Shown one piece after another: positions 22,902-35,040 of a DNA stretch of 64,000 nt. The notes beneath the pieces are model-generated. The model was not told the DNA's origin and made no database searches. It was given only the letters and a program-made list of their open reading frames with translations. The position numbers were made by a program, and so were the translations under genes. Positions within the stretch are counted from its first letter, which is position 1, and each line of letters begins with the position of its first letter. This DNA is from Jackrogersella multiformis (Eukaryota > Ascomycota > Sordariomycetes > Xylariales > Hypoxylaceae): the NCBI GenBank assembly GCA_902806575.1, contig CADCXD010000011.1, positions 2,914,001 through 2,978,000 on the forward strand, read 5' to 3'.

Positions 22902-25900
22902 AATAATTCTTTAATTTTTAAGAAGACCTTATTTTAAAAAAGCACGTGCCTTTTAAAAGAAAGTTAATTCTTTTATTAAATTATCTTATTTTAATTATTA
23001 ATAAGTAATTAATTTACTTAAAAATTTTTTTTATTAAAATATATTATATTAATCTTATTTATTAATCTTATTATTACGTACGTTATTATAGTTATAAAAG
23101 AAACTTTATATCTTATTATTTTATAAACATTTAAGCTAAGTATTTATATCTTAACCTTATTACTTATTAATTTATAAAATCTTAAACTATCCTCGTTAAA
23201 CGACAAATAATCCTTTAAGTCTTTAATAATACCTGTTTTATAAGACCTTAAAGCTAAAAGTAAGTATAAAGAAAATTACCATTTATAAGAACTTATTAAG
23301 ATTAGATAACGTTTTAATATGCGATTTCTTATTAAAATATTCGAAATGAAAAATATATTACTTTAAAATCTTTTTTTTATTCCCGGATTACCTTAACTTA
23401 ATAACGATAATATTATGATTTTTTATAACCTTTAAGATTATAAAATAATTATATAAAATATTCTTAATATTAATAATATCAGAATTAATTTTAATAACCT
23501 TTTTATATGATTTATTAAGCTTTATTAAAAAATATACGATAATTATTATACTATTTAAATATTTATTATCACCGTTATAAGTAACCAGATTATTAATAAG
23601 AATTAAATTTAAAATTAATATAATATGGTTTAAATAATTTATAATATAATGGTTTAACTTAATTAAACCGATATAATATTAATAAATAAATAAATAGCTT
23701 ATTTTAAATAATAAGTTTAATAAATTAGCTTAAACTTCTCGTAATAAGTTTAAAATATAATTATTTAATATATATAAAATAATTAAATTTAATAAAAAGT
23801 TATTAATAAGTTTAAAAAAATGGCTAATTATTATTAATAAGCCTTTTAAACCTTTTATTAAAATATTAAAAAGTAAAAGGATCTTTAATAAAAAATAATA
23901 AATTAGGTTTATATTAAAAAATCTTAAATTAATAATCTTTTTATAAGAAAATATGTAGACCTTACGTATATCGATGTAAAAACCTACCGTTAATTTAATA
24001 ACTTAAAGGCTTATACTTAAGTCGTTTTTAATAAATTTAATACTTAATTAGCTTTTAATAAATTAATTAATATTAATTTTATTTTAAAGAATATTAGAAG
24101 GCGTATTATATTAAAAACGTTAATTAAACCAAGTCTTTTTAATTAAAAAGATTTAATATATTTTAAAATATTATTTATTAAATACTTTAACTCGAAAGCT
24201 TAAATAAGGAACCTTTTTTCTTTATAATCCTTCTTATAAGCTTAAGCTAAAAAAATAGTAAAAGGGGCCCGAGTATAGTTTAATTTTGTTAAAGTTAATT
24301 CCTTTATATTTAGGGGTAATAGGGAAGGAATTCTTCTTAGAAGGGCCGCCGGAGTATTTAATGATAACTTAAGCGATTTTAATTTTAATAATTAATTTTA
24401 GAACTTTAAATCATTTAAGGACCTTCTTAAAGGATTACCTTAGGGCAATCTTACGTCCTTATATAATAATAAAGATCTTTTATCTTAAAATAATAATAAT
24501 TAATTATTTAAGGCCTTAAAATAATTAATTCGTCCTTTTTACGTTATAACTATCGTTAATTTAATATAATTTAATAAATTTATTACTTATAATAATAAAG
24601 ATCTTGTAAAGTTCCAAACTTAATAAATAAAAGTTAAGGCATATTTAAAAACGTATACGAAGAGTTTTCTTAAAGATTTTTATCGTATTAATTAAGTTAA
24701 ATCGTTATTATCCGAAAAAATATAGTTATAATATTAATAATATAAAAGCTAAATTACGCGGTTAAAAATCTTTAATACTTAAGTAATATACGTTATTACC
24801 CTTTAAAAACGTTTTATAAACCTTTCGAAAAAGTATCGTAACTTAAAGAAAATAAATAAGTTTAAATATTAAGGGGATGTTATTTAATATCTTATCAAAT
24901 TATTAAACCTTAATAAAGTAATTTAATAATTTGAAACGACGTTTTAAAATTATATCGTTAAAATCTTCCTTAACGAAATTATTAAATTAATTTATTTTAA
25001 ATAAGAAAGATTTCTAAATATAAATAAAGAATTCCTTATCGTTATTTAAAAAGTAAATTAAATATATAAAAACATATTAATTAACCCTAATATTTCGGGA
25101 AAAGAAAAGCCCGCTTTAACCTAAAAACCTTTAAAATTAGGTTAAACCAACCGCGGAAAAAAAAATCGCTTTAATTTAAGTTAAAATCGATCTTTAAGAA
25201 ATAATAATAAACCTAAGAATAAAGGTAAGTTAAAATTAAATTAAAAGGATAAGGTTTAATTTAATAATAAAAATACCTTAAAAGGGATTAATTAAGTAAA
25301 TATAAATTAATAAAAGAAAGATAAAAAATCTTATTAACGTTATAGACGTAATAATTATTAAACTTTTTTTTATTTCGCAAAAAAGAACGTTAATGGTAAG
25401 GATTTATTATTAAACCTAGATAAAATCTCTTTTATAAAATAATCCTAAGATAATAATACTTAGCCTATACCTCTACCATAAAAAAAGATACAGATAAATG
25501 TAGCCTTATAAAAATTATCCTATCCTTAAATTATAAAAATTAAAGATTTTAATTTAGATTTTTAAAAGGCTTTAACGTTATATTTTATTAAATTTTATAA
25601 TTAAACCAAAATAAAGTATATTAAATTATAGTAATTAAAAGATTAATTAAAAATAAAATAAAAGTTATAAAAAAACCTTACTTAAAATTAATTTTAAGAT
25701 ATAAACTTATTATTAATATAATATTATTATATAATAAAAATAAATATTAAGTATAAATATTATTAAATTTTAAAAGTTTAATCCTAATAATATCTTTTTT
25801 TAAAGTAAAGAAATGGAAATTATTAATTATTAAAAGATAATATGCTTAATTTGTATTAATTTTTAATTTAATTTAAATCTTTTTTATAAAACGTTATTAT

Positions 25901-26734
25901 ATCGATCCTTTTATCTTTTATTATTAAAAAGATCACTTCTCTTAAATTAATTTTAAGTTAAGCGCTTTAAATAATAAATGTAATATTATTATATTATAAT
26001 AATAAATAAAAATCTATAAGCTTATAAATTTCTTTTTAAACCTTAAGAAGATTAAGTTTAATTTTTTTTTTTATTAAAAATACTATATAAACTTAACCTT
26101 ATATAATCTAAAAAAGTTAATTAATATAGCGACAATAAAGAATATTAAAGTAAATAAAGCGTTAAGGAATGTTCTTAAGGAATTCCGTAAATTTATATAT
26201 ATTATAATTAAGGAAATAAGGTAACGCTTTTTAAATTATTAACCATAAGATTATTTTATCGATCTTTAAAAAGGAAAAATATTTTCTTAAGGACCTTTTT
26301 ATATTATAAGCGAAAGAAAATTTAATATATTTAGATTATGATTAAATAAAATAATTAATAATAGTTGAATCTAAAAATTAATCTTATTTTATATAATACC
26401 TATAATATTTATTAATAAACTTAATCCTTAAAATCCTTTTAAACTAATAATTAATTATTAAAGCCTAAATAATATTATTATCCCTATTTGTTATTTTATA
26501 CCTTTAATATTTAAATTATAAATTTGCTTTAAAATTGTAAAATAATTTATTAAGATTAATTTTAAGTTAGGATTTTACTTTATTAAAATTAAAAAAGGAA
26601 ACGAATAGAAAATAACCTTTCGATATAAATATAAACTTTTTAAATATCTAATAATACCTTTTGGATTAATTAATGCTTTAGTAATTTTTTAATTAATAAT
26701 AAATAATATTTTCCAAAACCTTATTAACCTAAGA

Positions 26735-27350
26735 TTCTTAATATATTTAAATAATTTCTTTATTTACGCGGATATAATAAAAGAATACGATAAGATTATT
26801 AAGGAAGTTTTAAAAAGATTTATAAAATACTACTTAATAATTAGCCCACGGAAATATTTCTAAAAAATTTAAAAAATAAACTTTTTTAATTATATTATTA
26901 AAGTAAATGATATCTTAATAACTTAAAATAAGATCGATTATATTAATAATTAAAAAACCTTTAAATTTCTTAAAGAATTTTAATAATTTATCGGTTTTAT
27001 AAACTTTTATCGATAATTTATAAAAAAGTTTTTAGAAATAATAAAGTTAATTATTAGCGTAAATAAAGGAAATAAAAAGGATTAAAAATGGATCGAAGAA
27101 ATAAATAAATCCTTTAAAGAATTTAAATACCGATTTATTTAAGCCTTTGTTATGGTATACTTTAATCTTTTAAGATAAATTTATATAAAAGCCGATATAT
27201 TAAATTATATTATTAACGCCGTTCTTTTTTAAAAAGATAAATAAGGTAAATTTAAACTTATAAATTATTATTCTTGTAAACTTATATTAATAAAAATAAA
27301 TTATAAAATATACGATAAGGAATTATTAATTATAATAAATTTTTTTAATA
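26735..27350 (+). pseudogene. Decayed reverse transcriptase-RNase H region of the gypsy element
   Basis: One plus-strand frame can be followed for about 600 nt with TAA stops at positions expected to be Gln or Trp. Recognisable points are the RT catalytic strand near 26744, the FIGFINFYR block near 26990 and the RNase H block YKIYDKELL near 27305. The active-site aspartates read as Asn, which also fits G-to-A change. Confidence 0.8.
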
Positions 27351-27869
27351 AATAATATTAATATTTAAAAAGTATAAAATATTAAATTAAAGTTTATTTT
27401 AATTATTAAAACTTAGTTTACTTTATAATAATTAAAGTCTTAAATCGTTGTTAAACCCGATAAGCGTAAAAATTATTTTTATATTAATTTATTATTAATT
27501 ATCGACCTGGAAAATAAAATAATAAAGCCGATATTTTATTTAAATTATTATAATATTAACTTAAGAAAGGGAAAGTTAAAAATTAGTTTATAAAATCGAT
27601 CTTATAAGATAAATATTTTTCGTATTCTTTAAGAACTTTATTTGCCTTTTTAATAATTATCTTTATTATATTAAATAAACTTTATAACTTTATTATATTT
27701 AATTAAGTTCTTAAATTTATTAAATGATTAAAGAAGGTAATTATTAACGATCTAAAATATATTACGTAAGTTAAGAATCTTTTTAAAGATGTTATTTTAT
27801 AAGATAATCTTTTTTATCGAAAAAAAAGATTTTAAATATTTATAAAATTCTAAAAAGAAGTTATTTTTA

Positions 27870-28170
27870 CTAAATATAATATCCTTATTACCGGATATAT
27901 AGGAATAAATAAAACCTTAAAATTAATTACTTAAAACTTTTAATAACTAAATATTAAAAATATCGTTTAAGATTACGTATAAGATTATTTAAAATGTTAA
28001 TAAAATAAGATCCTTTATTACGCCTTATATAAACATCTTTAACTAATAAAATTATATTATAAATCTTAATTAATAATAATAATAAATTTTATTATTAACC
28101 TTCTTTTATTAAACGGCTATAACTTTATTTAGGTAATAATAAATCCGTTCTTTAAGATAATATACTTTAT
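27870..28170 (+). pseudogene. Decayed integrase zinc-binding region
   Basis: TGYIGINKTLKL is followed by a spaced Asp-Tyr/Lys-Cys pair resembling the HHCC domain of Metaviridae integrases, with stops at former Trp/Gln positions. The beginning of the catalytic core is only faintly visible downstream. Its position after RNase H supports gypsy rather than copia. Confidence 0.65.
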
Positions 28171-29178
28171 TCTTCTTAAAGTAAAAGAAAAAAAATTTAA
28201 TAATTTAATTAAAATCTTCGTTAAGTAATATTAAAGATTATATAATATATCCTTAAATATCATTTTTAATAGAAATTTTAAGTTCACATCCTATATTTAA
28301 AAGGACTTCCTTAAATTAATAAATATTAAATCCTAAATAAATATTATATTTTACCCGTAAATTAATAAGCAAATAAAACGTCTTAATTAAATCCTAAAAG
28401 TTTATCTTAAAGCCTTTGTTAATTATAAAATAAATAATTAAGAAAATTTATTTGTAACCGTAAAATTTACCTATAATAATATTACTTTATTATTAATATA
28501 ACTTACCCCCTTTTATATTAATTATGGATATTATCCGGCAACTTATAATCTTTTTATAAATATTTTACGTAACCTTAAAAGCAGATTATATATACATTAA
28601 ATAACTTAAATATATTAAAACGTATAAAAGTATCTAAAATAAAGCCGCTAATAAATAAAAAAATAAGCTAATAAACGACAAAAAAATACGCTAACTTTTA
28701 AAATAGATTAACTCGTAATATTAAATGTAAAAAATATTAAAACTAAACGTCTTGTTAAAAAGTTAAATAAAAAATTCTTAGGTTCCTTTAAGGTCTAATA
28801 AATAATCTCTCCTATCGCAATAAGACTTACTCTTCTTAAAGAATAAAAAATATATAACTCGTTTTATATTTTACTTATCGAATCTTACCGCGTTAATAAT
28901 CAAAAACTTCTTAACCTTAACCAGGTTCTACGTAAGGTAACCCTAATAAAATCTAAAAATTATTAAGTAAAATAAGTAATAAATTTTATCGAAAACTAAA
29001 ACTAAGTAAAGTATTTTATGAAATAAAAAAGATAGTTAATTAAAAAGCATTAAACATAAGAACCTTATAAATATATATTTAATAAAAGAATAAAGATAAT
29101 AATTAAATTATTTCATAATTAATATATCGATAAACCTTACGATTTTATAATTACTTAATATATTTAAAAATAAACATT

Positions 29179-29191
29179 AAAAAGGAAAGAG
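29179..29191 (+). other. Polypurine tract of the retrotransposon
   Basis: A 13-nt purine run AAAAAGGAAAGAG lies 4 nt before the right LTR, where the plus-strand primer of an LTR element is expected. Confidence 0.6.
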
Positions 29192-29195
29192 CTAA

Positions 29196-29508
29196 TATTA
29201 TACAAATAAGCTTTATAAAACAAAATATAATTAATATATGCATATATATTAATAAATACAAAATATATTAGAACTTATAAAATAAAGTTATTAGATAAAG
29301 TTAATTAAAAGACTTAATTAATATATGTAAAACTAAACTAATAGGATTAAGAAGGCATTAATAACGTTAAAGGAGATATTCAAATTATATACATATAAGT
29401 TATTACGCCTTGCTTCATAAGAAGAGAAAAAAGGTAAGGACCTTAAGATTATAAAGAATTATAATTTAAATTTGAACTATAATTCCAAGCCCTATTGCCC
29501 TTATCACA
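29196..29508 (+). repeat. Right LTR (313 bp)
   Basis: It is exactly the length of the left LTR. It begins TATTATAC (TG changed to TA) and ends CCTTATCACA. Its outer (right) ~60 nt keep G/C bases that are A/T in the left copy, while its inner part is more mutated than the left copy. Confidence 0.9.
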
Positions 29509-29513
29509 AAAGC
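29509..29513. repeat. Right target-site duplication (AAAGC)
   Basis: This matches GAAGC on the left apart from one G-to-A transition. Confidence 0.65.
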
Positions 29514-30479
29514 ATATTTGGGAAATATTTAGTGCTTAATAACTTCCTTGAATAATAAATTTCGATAGGGGATTATTAGTTAAGCTTATAAGACCGGTTT
29601 AAACACTCTTTGTTCAACCTGAAGTAATTAGATTGGTATATGGTGATACTCATAATAACTTGTATCATCTTATACCAGGGACAAATATCAGTAACTAAAG
29701 AGTTAATAATAATGTTAACGAACCCTCCAGGGGACGCTTTTACTCCTCTTATAATCGTAGGATGAGTTATGTTTAAATGAACCCCTTCGAATTTAAGTTT
29801 TTAAATCCTATTAAATATAAACCAAGCAAAAATAAACAAAAATAGGGAAATTACTAAAACTATTACGTTATTGGGTGCCTATTTTGACTCAGCCATCGTC
29901 GTTTCAATAACGAAGGACAAGCTACGACGCAAGCTGTAATCCATCCACATTCACGAGAGGGAATTTTGATAGGAAGCTACAAATAAGCTGGCTAACAATA
30001 TGTCGACAGAATTATGGACTTTAGTTTATGACAATTCCATTCCTCTCGGCGCTGATTTACATGTCATGTATAGTCCCGAGTCATATTTATGGACCAAGAA
30101 CCGGTATTCGTTGATCACCACGGACTCGTCCTCTTAATTACTCCTAAGATAAGCCGCGATAGAGTCAAGTACGACATTCCATTATCGGAGAATCAACTGT
30201 GGTATTGACCTTCACCGAGGACCTTCGTTGCCACATACTGCGGCGAGAACCATTTGGAGATGATCTAGGAACAACCCCCTTTTAACACAATTCTCTATTC
30301 ATAGTATAGTCTGCATCTATTGGAATCTTTCGTTGTTTCATCTTATATCAACACTCTACGCGGGACTCTTACGTCATATGAGCCTTCCACTTTCTCGTAT
30401 TTTATAATCTGAATTCCCAAAATTAATATCGCATGCTCGAATTCGTCCACGTCCGCTAGACAAGCCTCCCTGAATAGTA
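29514..30479. other. Intergenic region right of the retrotransposon
   Basis: Base composition returns to normal over a few hundred bases. No gene or RNA was recognised. Confidence 0.5.
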
Positions 30480-31530
30480 GATCGGCACACAGACTCGGTA
30501 CGAATAGGGGGCCCGAACTACTTCTAACTGGTTTATTTCAGCTGTACTGGTTAGGAGCCTCCTAGGGACTCGCGCGAGTCGTCCAGCTGACGCTGCCCGG
30601 GCACTGCGTCCAACCTTCCTTGAATAGCTAGTAGACATATTGAGTAATCGTGACTAGGTAACAACTAGGCACGTCGGATGCTCTCCGGCATGGTCCAACA
30701 TCCCTAAGATTTCGGCTCATTTCCCGACGTGACCCCCGTCGATGCGTTCTCGGTACCATCCGAACCCTTTCGAAGGCGAGAATCGTCGAGTAGAGATTCG
30801 CGTCGAGCTTTGCGGTCTCCCACATCTCCGCTACCCAGGCTGTAAGGGTCGACATACGAGTCTCTGCTTCGGCCCGCAGCATGATACCGCCGTCGAATAG
30901 GCCGATCATCTGGTATACAAAGGGCGCATGCACGCGCCTGAGGTGTTGCGAGGGGTCTGGAAGTACAGCACCACCCGTCGGCTCTGTCAAGCCGTCCCTA
31001 GATGTGGTAGGTACTGGCACGCTTTGGGCTTCCTCGACGATTCCCGCCGCGCGTTCTCGAACCATTTGAAAGCATAACTCCGAGTTTTCGGGGTGCGCGA
31101 GAGATAAGTCGTCATCGTCGTGTAGGTATCCCGGACGTAGCGAGGCATCTTCTGGCTGTACAGGTGGTGATGTATGAAGGGTGACCTGCTGGTGGCCCAC
31201 TGGCGCAGCTAGGTTTGGGCCGTGGCGACGTGCTGCTTCAAGGCCGCGGTGTCGAAGGCCGAAGAGCGGAAGGCGGGAATGCTGGTGTGCACGATCACCC
31301 AGGACTCTGAGTTGTAGAACCAATCGTGCTCTAGGGGAAGAGTCTTCGTATCCCTTGCCAATGCCGTAGAGCATGGGTGGCTCGTCTCCTCGGCAGCCTC
31401 CGCCTCGCCAGTACAGGAAGCGTAAGCTGCCCGCATAGTGTTCCTAGCGGGCATGGTAGGACGAGGGGGGAAATAACTATCGATCAAGTCTGCCTCGGTG
31501 TTAGAATCTGGGCGGGCGGGCGGTATCTAA
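30480..31530 (-). pseudogene. Broken fungal Zn2Cys6-type transcription factor (middle and C-terminal part)
   Basis: Minus-strand sequence in changing frames resembles the regulatory half of short fungal C6 regulators. Recognisable pieces in order are WFYNSESWVIVHTSIPAF, AFDTAALKQHV, SPFIHHHLYSQKMPRYVRD, ENSELCFQMVRERAAG, FVYQMIGLFDGGIMLRAE and PESIRRA. Three in-frame stops at 31209-31211, 30704-30706 and 30665-30667 are TAG where relatives have Trp. At least two frameshifts are needed, one near 31095 and one between about 30700 and 30780. No zinc-cluster DNA-binding domain is visible upstream, so the front is missing or unreadable. It lies about 1 kb from the RIP-affected retrotransposon. Family assignment is from memory of conserved blocks and is moderately sure. 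Confidence 0.7.
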
Positions 31531-31973
31531 GTGGTGAAAATATATCTTGATAAGCAGACGGGAATCCTGTCAGAAGCAAATTGATAGACATCACGAACCA
31601 TATCAATCAGCTTCGACTGGATAGTCATATTGCCTTGCTGGCATAAGACTTAACATACTACAGTGGGCTGGGTGAATATGATGAACTCGACGACGTCAAT
31701 CGGCGCAGATTCGGGGTAGTGATTTTGCCGTCGCGCATGCCAAATTTCACACGGAAATCCGTTCCTCACGCCAACCAAGCGGTATCGTGGTAGATACCTA
31801 CCTAGGAGGTAGGTATGTATCCAGGTAAGTAGCATAAGGGACCTTAATTGACTGTAACGTTAGGAGGTACCTATTCTAACTAGTTGTCAGAATCAGGGAT
31901 GGCTAATACAATTCCTAACCTTACATCTAACGACAGGGTCACGTCGCTGTTATCTTATTCCCCGGATGGGAAT
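31531..31973. other. Intergenic region, no gene seen
   Basis: The missing N-terminal part of the broken regulator would lie here, but no Cys-rich zinc-cluster sequence was found. A palindromic motif copy lies at about 31796-31816. Confidence 0.45.
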
Positions 31974-33894
31974 TCATACCCCTTGGACATCTTCAATCTT
32001 CTCTTTCCTTTCTTCTACATCTTGGTTACTAATATTGCCGTCGAAACCTTGTAGCATAGCGGTCAGCCCGATCTCTCGGTTGACTTCATCCATCCGCTCA
32101 AAGTCCGCCTGAGCGGTACCTTCGGAACCAAATATAACGTCCTGGTTCTCTACGTTAGCATTCGGAGACACCTTGTAAGGGGAATTCTCACCATTTCTTC
32201 TAGGGTTAGCCGCTTAGTCTCGGGGACGAAGAACCAGATAAACCCGGCGCCCATGAATGTCAAGAGACCAAAAATAATATAAGTGCCGTAGCCGATCTTG
32301 TTCAGCATGATAGGTGTGACTTGGCCAACAACTAAAAAGCGAGTCAGCTTGAGATGCATTTACACAATAATGAAATGCGCGAGAGCTCATCAGAGACGTA
32401 CTGAAATTATTCATCCAGTTACTTGACGCGCCGAGCGAGGTTCCATAAGGACGAGAGCTGAGCGGCCAGATCTCGGCCACAATAATCCATGCGCAAGGGC
32501 CCCAGGAATATCCAAAATGAATCACGAAAAGCCAGACCATAACCACAGCGGCCCAGCCGGCCGCGGTTTGGCTAGCCCACTGGTCCGAATTCTTGGCGAC
32601 GATGACGGCGATGACGATGTGGCAAGTAGCCATCCCGAGGGCGCCTATCGTCAGGACAGGCTTCCTACCGACGCGGTCGATGTATAGCACGGCGGGTATG
32701 GTAGAGAGAAACATGACGATACCGACGACACCGGTCGCTAGCAGGCTAGTAGTGTTGTCGCTCATGCCGAGCTGCCGGAAGATGTTTGGTGCGTAATAGA
32801 GCACTGCATTGATCCCAGTCCATTGCTGGAAAAACATTGTTACCGAAGCGACGATGACGCGCTTAAACATCGCCTTAGTCTGGAACAGGGACTTTATGGC
32901 CACGAACTGAAGCTTGAAAATATTCCACGCGGTCTGGTCGCTCAGGGCGGGGAACTTCTCGGCTACGGTGCGCTTCTCGAACTGCGACTGCGCCTTGATC
33001 TCGAGGAACTCGAGCTCGACGAGCTCGTGGGAGGCTGGGAGGCCGCGCAGGCTTGCAAGGACCTTACGCGCCTCGTCCTCGCGGTTGTGATGCACAAGCC
33101 AGCGCGGAGAGAACGGCATGAATATCATTCCGGCGAAGAGGATAATCGCCGGGAAGAGCTGCAAGCATATCGGCACCAGCCACGCTGCGTCGTTCCGGGC
33201 GTCATCGGTCGTGCCGCCGATGTAGTGGGTACCGTAATCGATCCAAAAGCTGATCATGATCCCGAAGGTGATCGCGAGCTGCTGGAGCGCCACGAGCGCG
33301 CCCCTAATCTCGGGAGGGGCAACCTCGGAGTTATATATGGGCACGATCGTGGCCAAGGCACCAACACCCATACCCGTAACGAAACGACCTCCGAGGATCA
33401 CGTTAGCCCCCCCGGACTGCGCCGTCGCCTGGATGACGACTCCCACGACGAAGACGGTCACCGCTACGAGGACGCTGTATTTCCGAGAGATGGCCTCGGC
33501 GATGAAACCCGACAGCAACGTCCCGACCCAGGCCCCGAGCTCGAGGATAGCAGTCAGCCATCCCTTCTTAGTCTGGTCGGCCGAGTCGTCGAACGGATCA
33601 TACTCGCCCATGTCTAAGATGCATACATCGTCAGCAAGCCAGCAACCGTCAACTAGATAGTGTCGGTTCGTCTCCGGTATACTTACGTGCCTTGAAGGCA
33701 GGCATGGTGAGGACGCCCGAGAACATGCCCTGGTTGTAACCATATAGGATGCCGCCTATGCAGGCGAACAGAGCAATCCTGAAGACTTTGAAATTTTTTA
33801 CCAGAGCCATCGGACCCGATGCGCCCATCATGTTTTGGCGACGCTTGAGGGCCGCATCGTACACGGCGGCGCCCGTGTCGCCTCCGGAAACCAT
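31974..33894 (-). CDS. MFS sugar transporter (HXT-like)
   Basis: Exons 33894-33687, 33613-32402, 32331-32192 and 32141-31974 give 575 aa. Sugar-porter signatures appear in order: GGILYGYNQGMFSGVLTMPAF in the first helices, GRFVTGMGVGAL, the PFSPRWL loop (a PESPR variant), QQWTGINAVLYYAP in helix 7, DRVGRKPVL, and PETKRLTLEEM after helix 12. Splicing restores FKAHMGEYDP, NNFIVGQVTP and EEMDVIFG, each conserved in the family. The first true ATG is 33894; the frame upstream begins with GTG. It would be a plasma-membrane proton-coupled uptake carrier for monosaccharides or related polyols; the substrate is not determinable. Intron 3 is only 50 nt. Confidence 0.94.
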
Positions 33895-35024
33895 GGCGAA
33901 TAAATCTAGAAGGCTTTCTAAGCCGGTGAGGAGCACCAGATATTTTGGTCCAATTTCTGTTAAATATTAAGCTCGATCACACACAAGTAAAGATAGGTTG
34001 GGAAAAAAAAGAAAAGAAATAAGGATGTCAAAGCTCAAGTCGGCAACTCAGCTTATAACCGGCACCGGGGGATAGACGGTAGCTGCGCATCGGCGACATC
34101 TTGTGAGAGGGGGAAGCTTTCTCGGTATAATTAATTGTTATAGACGTATAGGAAATGAGAGGAACGTGGCTAGGCTAGGTTATTTTATTCCGATAATGTA
34201 ACACGCGGGAAAGCTTCTGCGCAAATCACATGGGTTCCAGCGCTGTATAGGCCCTATTCTGGAGTCCCCGTCAAATATTACCAGGATGCGGGATAAATAA
34301 AAACTTGGGGTACCGAGTCACGGCCGAAGTCCCGGCTGATTAATGAAAAGTAACTCCTGGAGAAGCCTCCAGGGCTATGTGCTTACCCCAGGTAAGTATT
34401 ATTTACGGCTAGCTTTAGTGGGGTAGCCCGGGGTAAATACCTACCTAGGTAGTGTAGGCACATATATTTACTGTAGCTTTATCTTGTTTCGATCAGATTA
34501 CTACCTAGCAGCCTACACCAGCTGACTAGTACATACCTCTCTCGCCTGGATGGGGTTTGCATTTAGCCTAAATTACCCCAGCCAAAGATCGCCTAGTATT
34601 GGACAAAGACACGTGAGGTCGGTCGATCAAGAGGTTAGGTACATACTGTACTATACCTTGTGTGGGTAGGTAAGCAAGTACCTACCTAAGTATGTATAGA
34701 ACTTTTCATCGTCGAATCATACTGTTGCCTCGATCGATCTAGGATTGGTCTCGTTTCTGCAGCGAGATTGGTTACTACCTAGGTAGTGTAGAGGCAAACG
34801 GTGTCGATTCCATTTGGCATTCGGATTTTGCCATTACCAACTCCCCCGAAAGGTTATCGTCAAATTGGCTTCGATATCTTAACCGTCTAACCGAAGAAGA
34901 AGAAAATGACAACGGAAGGCAACAGATGAAATATGAACGTGTTCTCGCAGACCGACAATTCCACAATGTGGCCTGTGACGTGGACTAAAGATGATGGCTC
35001 GGACGTTAATGTTAGCAGGCAGCT

Positions 35025-35040
35025 GGCAGGCAGGCAGGCA
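35025..35040. repeat. GGCA tetranucleotide microsatellite
   Basis: Four tandem GGCA units are followed by a degenerate unit. Confidence 0.8.

Larger units (their letters stand above)
22589..29508 (+). mobile_element. Ty3/gypsy LTR retrotransposon, heavily mutated (RIP-like), non-functional
   Basis: This 6920-bp element is bounded by two 313-bp LTRs and a 5-bp target-site duplication. The interior is extremely AT-rich with no long open frame. On the plus strand, the frame starting near 26735 still shows reverse transcriptase (degenerate active-site region, then FIGFINFYR) and RNase H resemblance (YKIYDKELL) over about 600 nt. Stops there fall where relatives have Gln or Trp, as expected from C-to-T change. 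An integrase zinc-binding region follows near 27870-28035, where TGYIGINKTLKL resembles the family's TGHxGRNKTLEL. The RT-RNase H-integrase order is the gypsy order. The upstream third should be gag and protease but is too decayed to read. Stop codons break every domain. Confidence 0.92.

Noticed and set aside
32823..33617. 264-codon open frame antisense to the sugar transporter
   Set aside because: Mirror frame of a conserved exon; highly charged, no domain and no splice context.
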